Below, in pieces: positions 32,123-38,136 of a stretch of 38,136 nt of DNA. Every line of letters starts with the position of its first letter. The stretch's first letter is position 1. The notes under the pieces were generated by a model, which searched no databases, was not told the origin of the DNA, and saw nothing but the letters and a program-made list of their open reading frames with translations. Source of the DNA: Bacteriovoracaceae bacterium. Lineage in GTDB: Bacteria; Bdellovibrionota; Bacteriovoracia; Bacteriovoracales; Bacteriovoracaceae. The stretch lies in the NCBI GenBank assembly GCA_023137315.1, contig JAGLPP010000104.1, positions 1 through 38,136 on the forward strand, in the 5' to 3' direction. The translations under genes were made by a program, and so were the position numbers.

Positions 32123-33196
32123 ATGATTCGTGGTGCAGCTAAAAAGACATTGCAAACGCAAAAAAAATCCGGTCTTCGGACTTTGAAATCCGGTGATATT
32201 CTTTTTCATGAAAATGATCATGCCGAGTCACTTTTTATCATTCAAAAAGGGCAGTTACGGTTGTTTCGTCCCAAGGGGAAAGGATATATTGAAATTGCCA
32301 TATTACGTTCAGGAGAGGTTATTGGAGAGATGGCCTATTTTGATGAAAAGGCAAGAAAAAGAAGTTGTTCAGCTGAAGCGATTGTCTCCACTGACGTAAT
32401 TGAGGTTTCCTTCAAGGCATTTGGAAAAACACTTGAGGGCCTTAATCCATGGTTTAAAACAATCATCAATACATTGGCGCAGAGACTCAGGAAGACTAAT
32501 GATACGGTAAGGGAGCTTGAATCCAACTCTGTTTCCTTTGGAAGGGGTGGGAAAGTCCCTGAATATAAATTCTTCGGTGATGTCGACATATTAAGGGGAT
32601 GTTCCATTTTGTATCTTGTGATGAAGTCACATGGAGATTTGAAAGGTTCCAAAATGGTAATTCATATGAATCGCCTCAAGTTTTATTTTTTTGATGTGTT
32701 TAATTATTCTGAAATAAAATATGAAGAGCTCATTCAGCTTTTACAGACCCAGAAAATTTTGGATATCAGCAATGACAAGGATAATTTGCCTAATATTGTC
32801 GGTATTAAAAATGTAGAATGTCTGAAGGATTTCATGCGTTTTTTTAATTTGCAACGTGTGGTTGATCAGTCAGAGGAATTGATAATATCCAACAAATGTG
32901 AACGTTTTCTTAAAAGAATCTATGATCAGTTGATTGCCAAGGATTCTGACAAGGATCATGTAGTTGCGGACTTGAGTATTATCTTGAAGGATTTTTCCGC
33001 CAGAAATGTTCCCATTACGGAAGAGGATCTTCAGGATTCCATTGAGGCGGGGATTGTTGGTGAAATTATTGTGGATGATGGAAATAAATTAATAGCAGAA
33101 GTGAATTATCTGAAGCTCAAGGAACTTTTCCCGTCCATAGTTTTTATGAATGAGGTCAAGAAGCTCAACGAAATCAAGGCACACGGAAAGAGTTAA
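32123..33196 (+). CDS. Cyclic-nucleotide-binding-domain regulatory protein
   Basis: The 357-aa protein has a Crp-type CNB domain at about 15-125: GDILFHENDHAESLFIIQKGQLRLFR, then SGEVIGEMAYFDEKARKRSCSAEA, equivalent to the phosphate-binding cassette (G-E-x-A ... R). The cassette is diverged, so the ligand may not be cAMP. A helix (WFKTIINTLAQRLRKTNDTVRELE) follows, as in Crp C-helices. The C-terminal 220 residues have no clear HTH of Crp type; a motif with EELIQLLQTQKIL and LKDFMRFFNL may form winged-helix-like helices, not proven. AGAGG lies upstream. Its 3' end overlaps the convergent VWA lipoprotein by 4 bases. Confidence 0.7.
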   Translation: MIRGAAKKTLQTQKKSGLRTLKSGDILFHENDHAESLFIIQKGQLRLFRPKGKGYIEIAILRSGEVIGEMAYFDEKARKRSCSAEAIVSTDVIEVSFKAFGKTLEGLNPWFKTIINTLAQRLRKTNDTVRELESNSVSFGRGGKVPEYKFFGDVDILRGCSILYLVMKSHGDLKGSKMVIHMNRLKFYFFDVFNYSEIKYEELIQLLQTQKILDISNDKDNLPNIVGIKNVECLKDFMRFFNLQRVVDQSEELIISNKCERFLKRIYDQLIAKDSDKDHVVADLSIILKDFSARNVPITEEDLQDSIEAGIVGEIIVDDGNKLIAEVNYLKLKELFPSIVFMNEVKKLNEIKAHGKS

Positions 33197-34659
33197 GGAG
33201 CTGTGCTTGGATCGTAACTCGAAAAGATTGTGTCATCATTGGTATAAATGGAATCACCGTACAGCTTCAACATATAACCAGTTCGCAGCTCTGCAGGAGT
33301 CCCCGGTTGGTCAGGTTCTGACGGGGAGAGAACCTTTACATTGAAACTGCTGCGAAGTCCGATATAGTCCCAACAGTTGTTGTATGGAGTTGCCGAACAT
33401 TGCGGTATGGTCCTGCCGTTTACCTTGAATATGATTGAGCTTACCAGTGGGTTGTTTGGAAGAGAATAATATCCCCAGTATTCGTCTGGACTAATGCCCT
33501 CTACAACAACGCATTCAGGAAATGTGACTCTCGCTGTTCCGTGGAGCCTTATCATGTATCCAGTGTATGGCTCACCCGGAGTTGGTTCATAGCGTGTGTT
33601 TTTGTTTGATTTCCAGGCCTCGTATGTAAAGCCGTTTACATTATCTCCGGCAGCGAGTTCGGTTGCAATTGTTCCGGAATACTTTGTTACCTTTAGGGTG
33701 TTTTGATCAAAAGGTGTTGGAATGGTTACAGGCCAGTAATCGTATTTGTGAGCGATAACCACTTGTTGAATAGAGGAGTTGATTCCATCAAATACATGCA
33801 GATAATCCACTCCGGCAATATTATAGCTGTCCGGGGTGCTTCTTGCATTTTGGTCGTCCGGCTTGATCTTGTGTCCGATGTCCTGATAGATAAGTTTGGA
33901 CATTTCGATATATGCGTATCCTTTCTTATATCCATATGGGTTAGTTGGACTGCTTTCGTCTATGTGTGAAACCAGGGATATGAATCTCATCTGCTCACTC
34001 TGCAGGCTGTTTCTGAGGTTCAGTAATTGAATCTTTTTTGTCATGATATGCTGGTTGGTGAGATATGGGATCCAGTGGCCTCCGTCAAAGATTCTTACGT
34101 CACCGTTGGACATGAGAATTATATTCGTATAGGCATTCTGTCGGAAGATACCGTTTGAGCGGTTGGCGTTGATCAGATCAATTGCCCTTTGAAAACCTCT
34201 TTCCTGTGAACCACCTGCGGTTGAGCGGATTATCTCATCGAGTTTTGATGCAGCCGATGTATATGGGATTTTGATGGAGAGTGCGTTGGAGGTTAGTCCC
34301 GTTGTGTCGAATGAGGCGAAATATGTGCTCGTCATATCCGCCCCGAGCTTGTTCAATGGAGCCATAAGTATGTGGTAGTCAAATTGTTCGGATATTTTGT
34401 TGATGGTGTTATTAAGAGCACTTTTTAGTGCCGGATCGACGTAGGTTTGACTGGATGAGTTGTCCCAGAGGAATAAAAAATCCACGTGTGGTTTTATGAT
34501 ACTGGATTGAGAGCAAATCTCCCCTGAACTATAGGATTGTTTTGAGCTGGTTGTTTCCAGTATCTTGCTGCTTTTTGTTCCGAATTCATGAGGGCCGCAT
34601 GACGACAACGCAAGTGCCAGACATATTGGCAGATAGACTTTTTTTATGAATCTTTGCAT
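33193..34659 (-). CDS. VWA-domain lipoprotein
   Basis: The 488-aa protein has a lipoprotein signal (lipobox LSSC, Cys21) after a basic leader. It then carries a von Willebrand factor A-like domain (from about 58) with a metal-site DxSxS in FLFLWDNSSSQ (Asp66-Ser68-Ser70) and a later strand TNIILMSNGDVRIFDGG. About 350-488 is beta-rich (SIIFKVNGRTIPQC, AELRTGYMLKLYG) and may be a jelly-roll-like surface domain. ATG 34659 has AGAGGG upstream. VWA domains bind other proteins through a Mg ion, so an adhesin or envelope complex role is likely. A sigma-28-like promoter is at 34698-34724. It is divergent from the PilZ protein. Confidence 0.72.
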   Translation of the reverse strand: MQRFIKKVYLPICLALALSSCGPHEFGTKSSKILETTSSKQSYSSGEICSQSSIIKPHVDFLFLWDNSSSQTYVDPALKSALNNTINKISEQFDYHILMAPLNKLGADMTSTYFASFDTTGLTSNALSIKIPYTSAASKLDEIIRSTAGGSQERGFQRAIDLINANRSNGIFRQNAYTNIILMSNGDVRIFDGGHWIPYLTNQHIMTKKIQLLNLRNSLQSEQMRFISLVSHIDESSPTNPYGYKKGYAYIEMSKLIYQDIGHKIKPDDQNARSTPDSYNIAGVDYLHVFDGINSSIQQVVIAHKYDYWPVTIPTPFDQNTLKVTKYSGTIATELAAGDNVNGFTYEAWKSNKNTRYEPTPGEPYTGYMIRLHGTARVTFPECVVVEGISPDEYWGYYSLPNNPLVSSIIFKVNGRTIPQCSATPYNNCWDYIGLRSSFNVKVLSPSEPDQPGTPAELRTGYMLKLYGDSIYTNDDTIFSSYDPSTAP

Positions 34660-34697
34660 GGATATCCCTCTTGTTATAACAAATTTCCTCACCTGTC

Positions 34698-34724
34698 TTA
34701 TCGGAGACGAGGTGTGACTCTTTA
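34698..34724 (-). promoter_or_regulatory. Sigma-28 (FliA)-type promoter of the VWA lipoprotein
   Basis: On the minus strand TAAAGAGT (plus 34717-34724), an 11-base spacer and TCCGATAA (plus 34698-34705) match the enterobacterial FliA consensus TAAAGTTT-N11-GCCGATAA at 6/8 and 7/8 positions with exact spacing. The start site would be about 30 bases upstream of the ATG at 34659. The spacing and match make chance unlikely but not excluded. Confidence 0.6.
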
Positions 34725-34839
34725 GTTGAGTCCGAGTTTATTGATCGGTTTGTCCTATGGGGGGGAAATTTTGCCAGAGGTTTATTTGTATTTTCAGTCA
34801 GTTATAATATTCCTATCATGAATAGCTGTATAAAATCCC

Positions 34840-34855
34840 GGGGTGTGACTACCCC
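34840..34855 (+). other. Small hairpin in the PilZ-gene leader
   Basis: GGGGT and ACCCC pair around the loop GTGACT about 22 bases upstream of ATG 34877. There is no T-run, so it is not a terminator. It is too small for a known c-di-GMP riboswitch and may simply affect translation. A TATAAT at about 34803 lies upstream without a good -35. The rest of the 217-base divergent gap contains the sigma-28-type site. Confidence 0.25.
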
Positions 34856-34876
34856 ATAGAAAAATGGAGTTTTACC

Positions 34877-35773
34877 ATGGCGGTCAAATGGTACTACGTG
34901 GAAAATGATGGCAAGGCCGGCCCCGTTGATGAGGCCACGATTGCCTCTTTTTTACAAAAGGGTTCCCTCAACGAGAAAAGCTATGTTTGGAAAAAGGGTT
35001 TTGATGATTGGGTGCAGATTGTGAATGTTCCCGAGCTTCATAAGTTTTTTGAAGAGGATGAGATGGAAGAGGAATTCGATGATAAGCCCTTCTACGAGGA
35101 GGAGCTTGTCTTGGAGGATGAGGAAGACGAAGAAAGCGAACTGGTCGTCGGGGAAATAACCCAGACGATGGATGTTAATGATTTTATTCATGAGGATTTT
35201 GCGGATGAAGAGGATGTAGAAATTGATTGGGATTCCATTTCCGCCACTCAACCAATATTCAGTATAAAGGTCGGGCATGATCGTGGAAGTACTGAAGTCG
35301 AATACGGGCCGTTTTCCTTGGATGCGCTGAAAAAGCTTTTTACAGAAAACAGGATCAATGGAAGGACATACATTTTCACTCCTCAAATGAATGATTGGAT
35401 TTTTCTGGCAGATCTCCCCATTTATGAGAAGATTTTTGCGGCAATTCCTCCAGTTATTGATGACGGAGAGAGAAGAATTAACGTTCGTAGACCATTTGTT
35501 GCGAAAATGTTTTTTCATAATAATTCACAGTTGTTTGAAGGTGTCTGTCGCGATATTTCCGTTGGAGGGCTTCAGGTTCTTGTGTTCAATCCTCCAGTCA
35601 GGGACGGGGAGCGGATTTCCATGAATGTTCACCCCGAAAATTCCGAGTACTCCTTTGTCGCTTCAGGAAAAGTTGTTAGATTGCTTAGCGGAGGACAGGG
35701 GTTTTCGCTGAGGTTTATGAATTTAAGTGATGAGGCACAAACTGCCATTACAGGTTATCTGGAAAGAACTTGA
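34877..35773 (+). CDS. GYF_2-GYF_2-PilZ protein
   Basis: The 298-aa cytoplasmic protein has two GYF_2-like domains (about 4-57: WYYVENDGKAGPVDEA, VWKKGFDDWVQI; and about 127-187: EYGPFSLDALKKLF, FTPQMNDWIFL) separated by a very acidic linker. The PilZ domain starts at about 196, with an intact c-di-GMP motif RxxxR (Arg200, Arg204) and D226-x-S-x-x-G231. It may bind c-di-GMP, with the GYF parts recruiting proline-rich or other linear motifs. It lies 12 bases before the lipoprotein gene. Such domain mixtures occur in Bdellovibrionota and myxobacteria, but I know no characterised member. Confidence 0.8.
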   Translation: MAVKWYYVENDGKAGPVDEATIASFLQKGSLNEKSYVWKKGFDDWVQIVNVPELHKFFEEDEMEEEFDDKPFYEEELVLEDEEDEESELVVGEITQTMDVNDFIHEDFADEEDVEIDWDSISATQPIFSIKVGHDRGSTEVEYGPFSLDALKKLFTENRINGRTYIFTPQMNDWIFLADLPIYEKIFAAIPPVIDDGERRINVRRPFVAKMFFHNNSQLFEGVCRDISVGGLQVLVFNPPVRDGERISMNVHPENSEYSFVASGKVVRLLSGGQGFSLRFMNLSDEAQTAITGYLERT

Positions 35774-35785
35774 GGAAAATTTGCC

Positions 35786-36304
35786 ATGATTAATAAGGTT
35801 TTAATACTTGTCTTTATGTTGGTCTTGGGGTGTTCGAGTTTATCCAAAAACATGGTAAAGAGTGGAGATTTTACTGTTTCCGGTGGCAGAAGCAAGACCT
35901 TGGAATGGGAACAGAATCTGGAATTTGTTCGTTTTTCCTGGTTTCAGGAACTGACACTTCTTTTTGATGTAATGTTTGTGGAGGTGGGCAAGGATGATCC
36001 GTTTCAGAATTGGTTTTCAGATTTTGAAAAGGAGGAAATCAGCAAGTGTGATGAATTTTTGGTTGTTTTGAGTTATTCACTTGACCCGGATAAAATTTCA
36101 CACAAGCTTTTCCAGTCGGAAATGAAAGACAACGGTTTTAGCAAAATGGAAATTCCAACTTTCCGTTCAAGCATGAGGACACATCCGGATTATGAGGGTC
36201 TTTCACTCAAGAATTATCATGTTGGAGGATTTTGCCGCAAAACAGCTCGTGAAGAGACGGTTATTTCCTTTCCAGGATTTTTATCACAAAAAATTGAATT
36301 TTAG
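35786..36304 (+). CDS. Small lipoprotein, unknown function
   Basis: The 172-aa protein has a clear lipobox VLGC (Cys16) followed by SSL, favouring the outer membrane. The mature part has aromatic and charged segments (RFSWFQELTLLFDVMFVEVG, SKCDEFLVVLSYSLDPDKIS) but no known motif. GAGG precedes the ATG, 12 bases after the PilZ gene, so it is probably co-transcribed with it. The kinase gene follows after 73 bases, with its own promoter-like site. Confidence 0.65.
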   Translation: MINKVLILVFMLVLGCSSLSKNMVKSGDFTVSGGRSKTLEWEQNLEFVRFSWFQELTLLFDVMFVEVGKDDPFQNWFSDFEKEEISKCDEFLVVLSYSLDPDKISHKLFQSEMKDNGFSKMEIPTFRSSMRTHPDYEGLSLKNYHVGGFCRKTAREETVISFPGFLSQKIEF

Positions 36305-36323
36305 AATTTGGGACCTGTTCAAT

Positions 36324-36351
36324 TAAAGTTTTCCCCCATTATTACCGATCA
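36324..36351 (+). promoter_or_regulatory. Sigma-28-like site upstream of the kinase gene
   Basis: TAAAGTTT (36324-36331, exact match to the FliA -35) is followed by 12 bases and ACCGATCA (36344-36351), 6/8 to the -10. The spacer is 1 base longer than ideal. It is about 27 bases upstream of the ATG. Weaker than the site at 34698-34724. Confidence 0.35.
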
Positions 36352-36377
36352 GACTACACAGGAGGTAGGCTACCATT

Positions 36378-38136
36378 ATGTCTGATGAAAAAGGTAAAAA
36401 AGGACTCATTCTGAAACGTTTCGGCAAGTATCTCCTTTTGGACCATTTGGTCGATGGAGGTATGGCCAAGATTTGCAGGGCCCGTTTTCTCGGAGAGCAG
36501 GCTGATAAACTTGTTGCAATAAAGATGATTCAACCGCAGTTTTCAAGTGATGAGTTATTCAAGAGCATGTTTATCGACGAAATCAAAGTGACATTTGGTT
36601 TGATTCATCCAAATATCACCCAGACGTTTGATTGTGGAATGGAGAACGACCAGCTTTATCAGGTGATGGAGTACGTTAACGGTCGTAATCTCAAGGAGTA
36701 TCTGCAAAAACTCAAAAAACGCGGATTTGTTTTTCCAGTTGAGGTATCAGTTTATATTGTAGCGCAAGCGTGTCAGGGACTGCATTATGCACATACATTC
36801 AGGAATGCACTGACAGGCGAGCCTGCCCATATTGTTCATCGTGATATTTCTCCACATAATCTCATGCTTACATATGATGGCGCGTTGAAGGTGATTGATT
36901 TCGGAATCGCCAAAGCGAGTACAAACAAGGATAAAACACAGGCCGGAACAATCAAGGGTAAGTTGTCATATCTTGCGCCGGAGTATCTTGAGGGACAGGA
37001 ACTGGATGCAAGATACGATCAGTTCGCTCTGGGGATCACTCTTTGGGAAATGCTTTGTTCAAGAAAACTTTTTACGGCAAAAACAGATCTTGCCGTGTTG
37101 AAGAAAATTCAAAGTTGCAAGATTCCATCTCCGTCATCGATAAATCCAAATGTTTCAAAAGAACTCGACAAGATTGTCCTGAAGGCCTTATCAAAAGATC
37201 GAACTCTGAGATATGAGAATCTTGATCAGATGAACAGGGCCCTTATAAAATTTCTGTATGCAAAGTATCCGGAATTTAATGCAACAGATCTTGCTTACTT
37301 CTCCAAGGAACTTTTTAAGGACGATATTAAAAAAGATCAAAAACGATTTATTGAATTTGGCAAGATTGACCTGATGCCATACCTGAAAGAACTCAGATCA
37401 GGAGGCAAGGTTTCAAGCAATGAGGAAGAGGGAGATACGATTATTATCGAGGATGATGATGACCAGAAAGATCAGTCAGGTTCCGCAGGCAGGGGTGGGA
37501 TGGAGATTGATTTTGAAGAAGTGACGGATGATACTGAAAGTGAGCCTTCGCTTGAGATGGAAAGACCAATAGATGATTTGCTCACTGATGCCTTCAATAT
37601 TAATCAACAGATGGCAAAGGCGTCAAAGGCATCAAAGGATGCCAAGAAGAAAACCGCTCCGGCTGCAGGAATACCACCTGGAAAAAGCGCGGTGTCCAGA
37701 ACAAGAGCAAAAAGTCGTACAAGGGTAAAGAACGTCTATTCGCCAAAACTTCAAAAAAAGGTCAGAAAAAAAGGAAGTATTGGAGAGATTGTGAAAATAG
37801 CAGCTGTTGCTGCCAGTGTTGCGTTGATGTGGTTTGGTTATAATATTATGTGGAAGGAGTGTCCTTCCGGTTATGACAAAAATGGAATTGGTCAATGCGT
37901 TTTAAAAACAGTTCGTGCTCCCGGTTCAGGAGAGGTTTATGATTCCGATCCCATATCCGGGCCAAGACCGGCATCATCCAAAAGAACAATAAGGCTCAAA
38001 TTTGATAACTGGGCCGGGTACAGGGATCTTTTCAGCAGGACTGATAAAAACCCACGTATTTATCTTGATGGAGTAAGGCTTGAGCATTTGAATGAGAATA
38101 TTTTTGGTGATTTTGCAGGAATTTCGATACCAGATG
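36378..38136 (+). CDS. Membrane Ser/Thr protein kinase (partial, 3' end outside window)
   Basis: The frame is open to the window edge (586 codons, no stop). The kinase domain spans about 15-290: diverged Gly loop VDGGMAKICRA, VAIK with Lys49, Glu68 (DEIK), HRDISPHN (Asp156, Asn161), DFG (174-176) and the activation segment GTIKGKLSYLAPEYL. The acidic linker (350-400) and basic stretch (about 420-466) precede a membrane helix (about 470-490: IVKIAAVAASVALMWFGYNI); after it come two Cys (KECPSGY, GQCV), so the C-terminus is periplasmic. AGGAGG lies upstream of ATG 36378. The outer domain could sense envelope signals. It follows the PilZ/lipoprotein pair. Confidence 0.87.
   Translation, partial: MSDEKGKKGLILKRFGKYLLLDHLVDGGMAKICRARFLGEQADKLVAIKMIQPQFSSDELFKSMFIDEIKVTFGLIHPNITQTFDCGMENDQLYQVMEYVNGRNLKEYLQKLKKRGFVFPVEVSVYIVAQACQGLHYAHTFRNALTGEPAHIVHRDISPHNLMLTYDGALKVIDFGIAKASTNKDKTQAGTIKGKLSYLAPEYLEGQELDARYDQFALGITLWEMLCSRKLFTAKTDLAVLKKIQSCKIPSPSSINPNVSKELDKIVLKALSKDRTLRYENLDQMNRALIKFLYAKYPEFNATDLAYFSKELFKDDIKKDQKRFIEFGKIDLMPYLKELRSGGKVSSNEEEGDTIIIEDDDDQKDQSGSAGRGGMEIDFEEVTDDTESEPSLEMERPIDDLLTDAFNINQQMAKASKASKDAKKKTAPAAGIPPGKSAVSRTRAKSRTRVKNVYSPKLQKKVRKKGSIGEIVKIAAVAASVALMWFGYNIMWKECPSGYDKNGIGQCVLKTVRAPGSGEVYDSDPISGPRPASSKRTIRLKFDNWAGYRDLFSRTDKNPRIYLDGVRLEHLNENIFGDFAGISIPD

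Noticed and set aside
34840-34855. Rho-independent terminator or c-di-GMP riboswitch before the PilZ gene
   Set aside because: The hairpin has a 5-bp stem, no following T-run, and no conserved GEMM riboswitch core.

Overview
The window looks like a chromosomal segment of a moderately AT-rich Gram-negative bacterium, most likely of the Bdellovibrionota (Bacteriovorax/Halobacteriovorax-like) or a related former 'delta-proteobacterium'. The grounds are the protein types: an MCE protein with a C-terminal beta-structured tail, several GYF_2-type domains, a Ser/Thr kinase with an HRDISPHN catalytic loop, a histone H1-like Lys/Ala-repeat protein, PilZ and von Willebrand factor A (VWA) lipoproteins, and a complete outer-membrane lipid/LPS transport gene set. 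This placement is inference. I see no rRNA or tRNA genes, CRISPR array, insertion sequence or integrase, and no clear sign of recent transfer.

Layout. Positions 1-4492 hold a truncated TauE/SafE exporter divergent from a Cu/Zn-type permease, which leads an SDR/methyltransferase group, followed by a small-phosphatase - greB - DUF6165 operon with its own good promoter. Positions 4499-9960 (minus) form an operon of three prepilin-like proteins, one of them giant (937 aa), followed by a secreted protein with two EF-hand-like calcium loops. Positions 10243-11049 hold a methyltransferase. Positions 11046-19009 (minus) are a housekeeping cluster: yceD, rpmF, fabH, fabD, fabG, acpP, fabF, glyA, nrdR, nusB and an unknown gene. 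It lacks plsX and any riboflavin genes.

Positions 19117-27766 (plus) hold a shikimate kinase, a receiver-like 509-aa protein, the lipid-trafficking genes mlaE-mlaF-mlaD, a 763-aa GYF-like transmembrane protein, a YrdC/Sua5 protein and a TrmN6-like methyltransferase. Positions 27725-30270 hold dciA (minus), lptE-holA (plus) and rpsT (minus). Positions 30476-38136 form a regulatory/surface region: H1-like protein, two unknown small proteins, a cyclic-nucleotide-binding-domain protein, a VWA lipoprotein with a near-consensus sigma-28 (FliA) promoter, a GYF_2-GYF_2-PilZ protein, a small lipoprotein, and a membrane Ser/Thr kinase cut by the window edge.

How the parts relate. The fab cluster makes acyl-ACP, and the mla and lpt genes move lipid and LPS through the envelope. 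The prepilin operon probably builds a pseudopilus or pilus-tip assembly. The last 8 kb combines likely nucleotide sensing (cNMP-type and c-di-GMP-type domains), protein phosphorylation and motility-type promoter elements. The most interesting candidates are the giant-prepilin operon, the barrel-tailed MlaD with its GYF/transmembrane partner carrying a duplicated YPDIG motif, and the sigma-28-like promoter on the VWA lipoprotein. No gap of more than about 300 bases lacks a gene. The three longest gaps (9961-10242, 30271-30475, 34660-34876) are regulatory regions between divergent genes.
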